From: Coraliomargarita sp. CAG:312
GTDB taxonomy: Bacteria; Verrucomicrobiota; Verrucomicrobiia; Opitutales; Intestinicryptomonadaceae
DNA length: 8,733 nucleotides
Assembly (NCBI GenBank): GCA_000438015.1
Contig: FR901607.1
Coordinates: 34,590-43,322 of the forward strand
Direction of reading: 5' to 3'
Shown here: positions 1 to 4,391 of the stretch, one piece after another
Numbering within the stretch: the stretch's first letter is position 1
Layout of the letters: every line of letters starts with the position of its first letter
Notes under the pieces: model-generated
The model's database searches: none
Seen by the model: only the letters and a program-made list of their open reading frames with translations
What the model was told of the DNA's origin: nothing
Made by a program: the position numbers and the translations under genes

Positions 1-408
1 AAAATGGCGCAGCAGCCGATATCCCTGCAAAGCCCGGTGGGAGACTCCGACGACACCAATTTTGGAGATTTTATAGAAGACAAAGGCGCGGAAAATCCGT
101 ACGACATGACCGCCTATTCCCTTCTCCGTGAAAAATTAATGGACGTATTGGATTCTCTGACCCAGCGCGAGCGCAAAGTGTTAAGCCTGCGCTTCGGGCT
201 TCAAGACGGTTATTCGCGGACTTTGGAGGAGGTTGGAAAGCAATTTAACGTCACGCGCGAACGCATACGTCAGATAGAAGCAAAAGCCCTGCGCAAGATG
301 CGCCATCCCACAAGAATCCGCCAATTGCACGGCTTCTTTGACGCAGAAAGCAACAACTCGGGCCCTGGATTTGACCACTTCAAGCGCAATAAAGATGCGG
401 AAAAATAA
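1..408 (+). CDS. rpoD: RNA polymerase primary sigma factor, C-terminal part (5' truncated by window)
   Basis: Housekeeping sigma-70 subunit that directs RNA polymerase to -10/-35 promoters. Only the last 135 residues are visible. The frame is open from base 1, and the methionine at base 4 is internal, because the preceding conserved region must lie outside the window. The stretch PISLQSPVGD...GDFIED is the end of region 3.2. LREKLMDVLDSLTQRERKVLSLRFGL is region 4.1. TLEEVGKQFNVTRERIRQIEAKALRKMRHPTR is the region 4.2 helix-turn-helix that contacts the -35 element; its RERIRQIEAKAL core is near-invariant in the family. After the usual end (about HGFFDAE) there is an extra hydrophilic tail of roughly 20 residues, longer than in E. 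coli RpoD. A strong terminator hairpin begins 10 bases after the stop, and the next gene overlaps the last 14 bases. The group-1 sigma call is confident. A closely related group-2 paralogue cannot be excluded from the C-terminus alone. Confidence 0.95.
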   Translation, partial: KMAQQPISLQSPVGDSDDTNFGDFIEDKGAENPYDMTAYSLLREKLMDVLDSLTQRERKVLSLRFGLQDGYSRTLEEVGKQFNVTRERIRQIEAKALRKMRHPTRIRQLHGFFDAESNNSGPGFDHFKRNKDAEK

Positions 409-868
409 AAAAATTTTCAACGCGCGCACAATATTTCTTGTGTGCGCGTTTGTTTTTTGCGGGCTTGGAATCGCCTATCCGCAGTCTATGCGGCGCAGCT
501 TGACATCTTCGCGCATGGTGTCGCCCAATTCTGACGCGCCATCGGTGGAAGCATACAAAGCCTCGCTTCCGGAAAAAGACATCGATTTATTTATCGGCAA
601 AATAATTAGAAAAGATTCCGATAATGTTATAGTATATGTGATGTCCACACCAAATAAAATACCTGATAGAGTGACCCTCTATTACGCATGCGACCAAAAA
701 ATGCGCCCAACTGCGATTCTAGAAAACCTTAATATAATACACAAAGCCTGTGCGGCATTTAAAGTGGTCCAGGGTTCTACAATGCTTGGAGACGTCGTAA
801 TGGTAAAATATATAGCGCCCCAAAAGCCGGAAAATTCTGATGGGAACGAAAAAGACAAAGCTGAATAA
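395..868 (+). CDS. Predicted exported protein of unknown function
   Basis: I do not recognise a family. A start at ATG 395 gives 157 residues. The N-terminus is a textbook signal peptide or membrane anchor: basic MRKNKK, then a hydrophobic core (about residues 12-27, TIFLVCAFVFCGLGIAY), with probable cleavage near YPQS. The mature part is short and mixed, with alternating hydrophobic stretches (DLFIGKIIR, NVIVYVMS, RVTLYYACD, VVMVKYIAP) that suggest a small beta-rich domain and two cysteines, ending in a charged tail. An upstream in-frame ATG at 338 would place 19 more residues in front of the signal peptide, deep inside rpoD, so I reject it. The start overlaps the rpoD stop by 14 bases and has only a weak ribosome site, which suggests coupling to rpoD translation. 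The terminator hairpin at 419-458 lies within its signal-peptide codons, so its expression may depend on read-through. Real-gene status rests on the leader plus the protein-like composition. Confidence 0.68.
   Translation: MRKNKKIFNARTIFLVCAFVFCGLGIAYPQSMRRSLTSSRMVSPNSDAPSVEAYKASLPEKDIDLFIGKIIRKDSDNVIVYVMSTPNKIPDRVTLYYACDQKMRPTAILENLNIIHKACAAFKVVQGSTMLGDVVMVKYIAPQKPENSDGNEKDKAE
419..458 (+). terminator. Strong intrinsic terminator after rpoD, inside the next gene
   Basis: The arms AACGCGCGCACA (419-430) and TGTGTGCGCGTT (439-450) pair over 12 positions with a single G-U wobble and an 8-base loop. They are followed by TGTTTTTTG (451-459) and preceded by an A-rich run (about 400-413). This is the standard layout of a Rho-independent terminator, starting 10 bases after the rpoD stop. 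It overlaps codons about 9-22 of the gene starting at 395. Confidence 0.82.
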
Positions 869-1006
869 ATATCGAATGCTTTCTGCGGCTGAACATCAGG
901 CATATTGCCGATTCTGAAAAATCCGCCTCCAAAACCCGTTTAAAACCGCAAGCCTTCCGAGAACTTCTAAACGCCATTGGCACAAAATATCCGGCAGATA
1001 AATTCA

Positions 1007-1393
1007 TCACTGTAAAATCAACACATATTCATCCAAGCCGTTTTCCCATTTTATTTTGGAAAATTTTGCTTTTGCCGAACGCTGGGACTTTTCGCTAGGA
1101 TTGGCTTTTGATCTAACATCGCTATAATCGCGGAAGAAAGATCTGCTCTTGTTGCTGGGGACAAGCATGTATATATAGCCTCCAGGTTTCCCTTGATAAG
1201 ATGTAAAGCAATGGTAGCTTACATATCCTTTTACAGCCTCAAAAGAACTCGGTTCGCAAGACTGGATATAAACGGTAACTATTTGATTGAGATATTTTGC
1301 CGGATCGGACTTATACCAGTTAGCCGTATAGCGCTCTTGCGCAAAACAAAACAACGGGAACAATAAAAGCCAAAAGATATATAAGCGTTTCAT
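1007..1393 (-). CDS. Small predicted periplasmic or exported protein, unknown function
   Basis: No family is recognised with confidence. The chosen ATG at 1393 gives 128 residues starting MKRLYIFWLLLFPLFCFAQE: a basic start, a hydrophobic core and a clean signal-peptidase I site after CFA. An upstream TTG (1459) would put 22 unrelated residues before the signal peptide and is rejected. The mature part contains SDPAKYLNQIVTVYIQSCEPSS, then a beta-strand-like stretch GGYIYMLVPSNKS, then a basic region rich in Lys, Ser and Arg. The pattern 'residue-KYLNQ-hydrophobic strand ... GYIYMLVP' vaguely resembles small OB-like exported domains, but this is only an impression. Two cysteines in the mature part could form a disulfide. 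No good Shine-Dalgarno sequence is seen; the bases before the ATG are a T-rich tract. It is convergent with the gene ending at 868, with 138 bases between them. Confidence 0.65.
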   Translation of the reverse strand: MKRLYIFWLLLFPLFCFAQERYTANWYKSDPAKYLNQIVTVYIQSCEPSSFEAVKGYVSYHCFTSYQGKPGGYIYMLVPSNKSRSFFRDYSDVRSKANPSEKSQRSAKAKFSKIKWENGLDEYVLILQ

Positions 1394-1446
1394 AGCTATA
1401 AAAAAAACATTTCTTTTGGTTTCATCAACAATTATTTTGGCATTAA

Positions 1447-1472
1447 ATATAATTGCCAATATGCAATTATAT
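1447..1472. promoter_or_regulatory. Perfect 9-bp inverted repeat upstream of the gene starting at 1393
   Basis: ATATAATTG (1447-1455) and CAATTATAT (1464-1472) are exact reverse complements separated by 8 bases. The centre lies about 65 bases upstream of the 1393 start codon. The - strand copy of the right arm contains TATAAT, so the palindrome could overlap a -10 box and act as an operator. No matching -35 is evident. AT-rich palindromes of this size also arise by chance, so the regulatory role is inferred only. Confidence 0.3.
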
Positions 1473-1671
1473 ATTTTGAAACAACGGATAAAACCATAAC
1501 TTGCAAGCGCCGAAAACGCTAATTTGGGTTTTGCTTATAATTCCATTTGCCTTTCAGGGATTCGCCTACAATTAAAGCATTCCGCGTGGGAAAGTTGCAT
1601 AAAATAAATCAGAACCTGTTCCCTAAAAAGGAATTGCCAAATGCACAAAATACTACGCCCAAACTTAGTAC

Positions 1672-1701
1672 AAAAAAAAAGAGCCTGAACGGCTCCTTTT
1701 T
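1672..1701 (-). terminator. Intrinsic terminator of the lpxC-lpxA unit
   Basis: On the - strand the stem GAGCC (1695-1691), loop GTTCA and GGCTC (1685-1681) is followed directly by nine T (1680-1672). It begins about 26 bases after the lpxA stop. An A-rich run on the other side (- strand AAAAAG, 1701-1696) gives it some bidirectional character. The stem is short, but the U-tract is excellent and the position is right. Confidence 0.8.
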
Positions 1702-1721
1702 GATTGCGAATTGCCTAAAAA

Positions 1722-2498
1722 TTATGCTATCCCGCGTTCGCTTTCCCCGTGCATAAAACAAATAATAGACTGCGCAACGCGCGATTGCGAATAATCCTTG
1801 CGGCTTAGCTCTTCAACTGCGTTTGTGCGGGAGAGCCTGCGTTTGTAAATAAGCTTAAATGCGCTGTACGCTATGTCGATTTCCTCAGAAGAAAATCCAT
1901 TCCTTTGCATATTTATTTTATTAATAGCGCATACCTCAGCAGGCGAACCGTCCGCCATTAGAAACGGCGGAAGGTCTTTAACTAATTTTGAGCTTGCGCT
2001 AAGCATTGCGTATTCGCCTATGCGGCAAAATTGATGGGCTCCGCTGCCCCATCCTATTACAACGTAATCCTCCAATACAACATGGCCGCCCAAAGCGGCA
2101 TGGGAACTCATGACAATCTTATTCCCGACAATGCAATCGTGGGCAATATGGCTATAGGCAAGAATATTGTTATCATTTCCAATTACCGTATATTCGCCAT
2201 CCCTTGTTGCCAAATGTGCGGTTGTATATTCGCGGAATACGTTTCGGTCACCGATTATAAGCCCTGGGTTTCCTCCGCGGTATTTTAAGTCGTGCGTCTT
2301 TCCGCCTATATAAGCATAAGGGAAAATCTGGTTGTATTCGCCGATTACAGTATTGCCGTCAACAGTTGCATGATGGGCTATGATAGTGCCTTTGCCTATC
2401 TTGACGCTTCCGCCAATATATGCGTATGCCCCGACTTCCACGTCGTCGCCTAAAACAGCGCCGCTTTCTATTATTGCTGTAGGATGTATCTTAGACAT
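1722..2498 (-). CDS. lpxA: Acyl-[ACP]--UDP-N-acetylglucosamine O-acyltransferase
   Basis: First enzyme of lipid A synthesis: transfers a 3-hydroxyacyl chain from ACP to the 3-OH of UDP-GlcNAc in the cytoplasm. 258 residues, near the 262 of E. coli. The N-terminal two thirds (about 1-185) is a left-handed beta-helix of hexapeptide repeats, starting IHPTAIIESGAVLGDDVEVG. The catalytic region HIAHDC (117-122) carries the family's general-base histidine at 120. AHQFCRIGEYAM (154-165) matches the HQF segment of the acyl pocket. The C-terminus (about 195-258) is the helical ACP-binding part. At the chain-length ruler position (Gly173 in E. coli) I align Ala168, which may alter acyl preference; this is inference. 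The start ATG at 2498 is supported by GGGAG ten bases upstream (2509-2513). It lies 16 bases after lpxC-fabZ and is followed by an intrinsic terminator. Confidence 0.97.
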   Translation of the reverse strand: MSKIHPTAIIESGAVLGDDVEVGAYAYIGGSVKIGKGTIIAHHATVDGNTVIGEYNQIFPYAYIGGKTHDLKYRGGNPGLIIGDRNVFREYTTAHLATRDGEYTVIGNDNNILAYSHIAHDCIVGNKIVMSSHAALGGHVVLEDYVVIGWGSGAHQFCRIGEYAMLSASSKLVKDLPPFLMADGSPAEVCAINKINMQRNGFSSEEIDIAYSAFKLIYKRRLSRTNAVEELSRKDYSQSRVAQSIICFMHGESERGIA

Positions 2499-2508
2499 AA
2501 GACTGCGT

Positions 2509-2513
2509 CTCCC
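2509..2513 (-). promoter_or_regulatory. Ribosome binding site of lpxA
   Basis: GGGAG on the - strand lies 10 bases before the lpxA ATG and directly after the lpxC-fabZ stop codon (TAG, 2517-2515). It is the clearest Shine-Dalgarno site in the window. It fixes the lpxA start and fits translational coupling within the two-gene unit. Confidence 0.75.
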
Positions 2514-2514
2514 T

Positions 2515-3855
2515 CTACGGCGTTTCGGCTGCGTCCAAAATCGTAAACATCAAATCGGCGGACGACACAACCTTGCCGTCCACTTTGCAAGTCCCTTCTG
2601 CGCAAACAATCTTATCTCCGCGGGACTTCAATATTTTGACGTCAATTTGAACCTGGTCTCCCGGTTTCACTGCCCTGCGGAATTTTACTTTGTCGGCGCT
2701 CATAAAAAACGCAAGCTTGTCTTCTCCGTCTACGCGCCTCAACATTAAAACACCGGCAGCCTGTGCCATAGCTTCCAGCTGTAAAACTCCAGGCATAACA
2801 GGATTTCCGGGAAAATGCCCCTGGAAAAACGGCTCGTTAATAGTTACATTTTTTATAGCGGTAAGCTCATCTTTCCCGCGCACCTCTATTACCCTGTCTA
2901 TCAAAACAAACGGATAGCGGTGCGGAAGAAGCTCTAAAATTCTGCGGGTATCCAAAGTTGATTCCGTAAAAATTTTAGCCACATGGCCTTTCGGCTCTGA
3001 CTTTTTCTTCGGAGAGTTTTTGAGAGCTTCCATTTGCTTCCAAATTTTCTCCGTGAGCTTCGCGTTAAGGGCGTGTCCCGGTCGAACAGCAACAATGTGG
3101 GCCTTTAATTTTTTCCCCAGCAGCGATATGTCGCCTATTATATCCAAAATCTTATGGCGGACAAATTCATCCTGGAAGCGCAAAGGCTCTTTTGATAAAA
3201 TTTTATCGCCTTTTATTACTATCGCAGAATCAAGGCTTCCCCCCTGAATCTTTCCCATTTTTAACAAAGGCTCAATATCCTCATAAATCGTAAAGGTCCT
3301 AGCCGGAGCGATTCCAGCCTGATATGATTGGGGATCTATATCTAAAGAAAGATGTTGAGTATGTATGCCCCTATCGTCGGCGGATGTGCAAGTTATTTTT
3401 AGGCCGTCGTACGGAAGAGCTATGAGAGAACGATTGCCCTCGGAAACCGAAACCGGCTCTTGCAATTCAAAGTATTCGCGTTCTGCGTCTTGCTCGACAG
3501 GCTCGGCTTGTTGAATTAGGTTTACAAGCAATTTTGACGATCCGTCTAGAATCGGAGGTTCGTCTGAATCCATTTCAACAATACAGTTGTCAACATCCAT
3601 TCCGTTTAAAGCGCTTAGGACATGTTCGATAGTGTAGAGCTTTGTATGCCCCGACGTAACTCCTGTATTGCGTATGAGATCGGTCGAAACCAGACTTATA
3701 TGCGGCTTCACTTCAGGATTGCCGTATATGTTTTTGCGTTTGAAGACGATTCCCGTATTTACGGGCGCGGGTTTTAGCGTGAGCGTAACTTCCGCCGCGG
3801 AATGCAAAGCTGTACCGCTAATCGAAGCTTCTCTTAGAATCGTGCGTTGTTTCAT
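2515..3855 (-). CDS. lpxC-fabZ: Bifunctional UDP-3-O-acyl-GlcNAc deacetylase / 3-hydroxyacyl-ACP dehydratase
   Basis: A fusion of two cytoplasmic enzymes, 446 residues from ATG 3855. LpxC half (about 1-275): zinc-dependent removal of acetate, the committed step of lipid A synthesis. Visible hallmarks are TLREA-like start then SGTALHS, TIEHVLSALNGMDVDN with Glu77 and zinc ligand His78, and VRHKILDIIGDISLLG with zinc ligands His234 and Asp238, plus Asp242 and the later His261 of RPGHALN. A charged linker (about 276-298) leads to the FabZ half (about 299-446). That half dehydrates 3-hydroxyacyl-ACP in fatty acid synthesis: LLPHRYPFVLIDRV, and FQGHFPGNPVMPGVLQLEAMAQ with catalytic His347 and Glu361, spaced 14 apart as in FabZ. 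All key residues of both halves are present. A TTG start at 3936 would add 27 unrelated residues and is rejected. The Shine-Dalgarno site is weak (AAAG next to the ATG). Such fusions are known in Bacteroidota and some other phyla. Confidence 0.96.
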   Translation of the reverse strand: MKQRTILREASISGTALHSAAEVTLTLKPAPVNTGIVFKRKNIYGNPEVKPHISLVSTDLIRNTGVTSGHTKLYTIEHVLSALNGMDVDNCIVEMDSDEPPILDGSSKLLVNLIQQAEPVEQDAEREYFELQEPVSVSEGNRSLIALPYDGLKITCTSADDRGIHTQHLSLDIDPQSYQAGIAPARTFTIYEDIEPLLKMGKIQGGSLDSAIVIKGDKILSKEPLRFQDEFVRHKILDIIGDISLLGKKLKAHIVAVRPGHALNAKLTEKIWKQMEALKNSPKKKSEPKGHVAKIFTESTLDTRRILELLPHRYPFVLIDRVIEVRGKDELTAIKNVTINEPFFQGHFPGNPVMPGVLQLEAMAQAAGVLMLRRVDGEDKLAFFMSADKVKFRRAVKPGDQVQIDVKILKSRGDKIVCAEGTCKVDGKVVSSADLMFTILDAAETP

Positions 3856-3939
3856 CTTTAACTTAAAGAGTAAATACAATAACAATTTATCTTTAAGGTA
3901 AAGAATTTTTTTATGCCTAAAAATCCAAAAGCGCAAAAT

Positions 3940-4197
3940 TTAGAGATTGTAAAATTTGCTGAAAACAAAGCGTTGTGAAAAGATTCTTAAAAAAATCCCT
4001 ACAAATTTTGTTCCAAATGAAAAAATGCGGGGGAAAGCCCCAGATGCCTGACCCTTGTCGGGGCCTATTACTCCGCGTTCCTCCAGCTCGTCTATTATTC
4101 GGGCTGCCCTGCCGTAGCCTATGCCAAGTTTGCGCTGCAAAAGCGAAGTGCTGGCCTTGCGAGCGGCGCGCATTGAGCCGATTGCCTTTGCAGTCAT
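3940..4197 (-). CDS. Orphan duplicate of the FtsK gamma (winged-helix) domain
   Basis: An 85-residue open frame from ATG 4197, 16 bases after the ftsK stop. Residues 1-48 repeat the FtsK C-terminus almost exactly: MTAKAIG, then SMRAARKAS where FtsK has VIRATRKAS, then identical through QRKLGIGYGRAARIIDELEE and on to RGVIGPDKGQ. Only three residues differ. After that FtsK ends in GSRDIFVD, but here the final wing strand is lost and an unrelated tail follows (ASGAFPRIFSF...). The acidic linker and DDP that precede the domain in FtsK are also missing. There is no good ribosome site. It could be a free DNA-binding gamma domain, a +1 frameshift extension of FtsK (the frame is open back to 4257, overlapping the ftsK end), or a recently formed non-functional remnant. 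The last is at least as likely as the others. Confidence 0.45.
   Translation of the reverse strand: MTAKAIGSMRAARKASTSLLQRKLGIGYGRAARIIDELEERGVIGPDKGQASGAFPRIFSFGTKFVGIFLRIFSQRFVFSKFYNL
4022..4041 (-). terminator. Possible weak terminator after the ftsK duplicate
   Basis: On the - strand GGGG (4041-4038), loop CTTT and CCCC (4037-4030) form a 4-bp all-GC stem, followed after a few bases by ATTTTTTC ending near 4020. The stem is short and the spacing to the T-run is longer than ideal. It sits inside the orphan frame and could end ftsK transcripts before lpxC-fabZ. Confidence 0.3.
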
Positions 4198-4391
4198 CAA
4201 ATTTGCATATCGCTTAATCCACAAATATATCCCTGGAGCCCTGACCCTTGTCGGGGCCTATTACCCCGCGTTCCTCCAGCTCGTCTATTATTCGGGCTGC
4301 CCTGCCGTAGCCTATGCCAAGTTTGCGCTGCAAAAGCGAAGTGCTGGCCTTGCGAGTGGCGCGTATTACACCGATTGCCTTTGCAGTCATC
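4047..4391. repeat. Tandem 152-bp direct repeat covering the ftsK 3' end
   Basis: Copy A spans 4047-4198 and copy B 4240-4391, an offset of 193 bases. I count 6 mismatches in 152 aligned bases without gaps. Positions 4073-4163 match 4266-4356 exactly (91 bases). Four of the six mismatches cluster at 4171-4177, the others are at 4072 and 4164. Copy B encodes the gamma domain within intact FtsK, and copy A encodes the orphan domain. Since 193 is not a multiple of three and the ftsK stop lies between the copies, the two domains are in different frames. Similarity fades quickly on both sides of the repeat. Confidence 0.95.

Larger units (their letters stand above)
1394..1721. other. Intergenic stretch between lpxA and the small exported-protein gene
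   Basis: A 328-base AT-rich region with no convincing gene. It holds a perfect 9-bp inverted repeat (1447-1472) on the promoter side of the - strand gene starting at 1393, and the lpxA terminator (1672-1701). A + strand open frame (1547-1756) begins at a TTG, has poor composition, reads through the terminator hairpin and enters lpxA antisense, so I do not call it. A TATAAT-like hexamer occurs near 1538 on the + strand, but it has no acceptable -35 partner. Confidence 0.6.

Noticed and set aside
338..394. Upstream ATG (338) as the start of the exported protein after rpoD
   Set aside because: It would put 19 residues before a perfect signal peptide and overlap rpoD by 71 bases; ATG 395 fits the leader exactly.
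1547..1756. + strand open frame of 69 residues between the small gene and lpxA
   Set aside because: TTG start, no ribosome site, Lys/Asn-rich composition, and it reads through the lpxA terminator hairpin and into lpxA.
3856..3936. N-terminal extension of LpxC-FabZ from TTG 3936
   Set aside because: The added residues are AT-rich-derived Lys/Leu/Phe sequence unlike LpxC; MKQRTILREASISG at 3855 is the normal family start.
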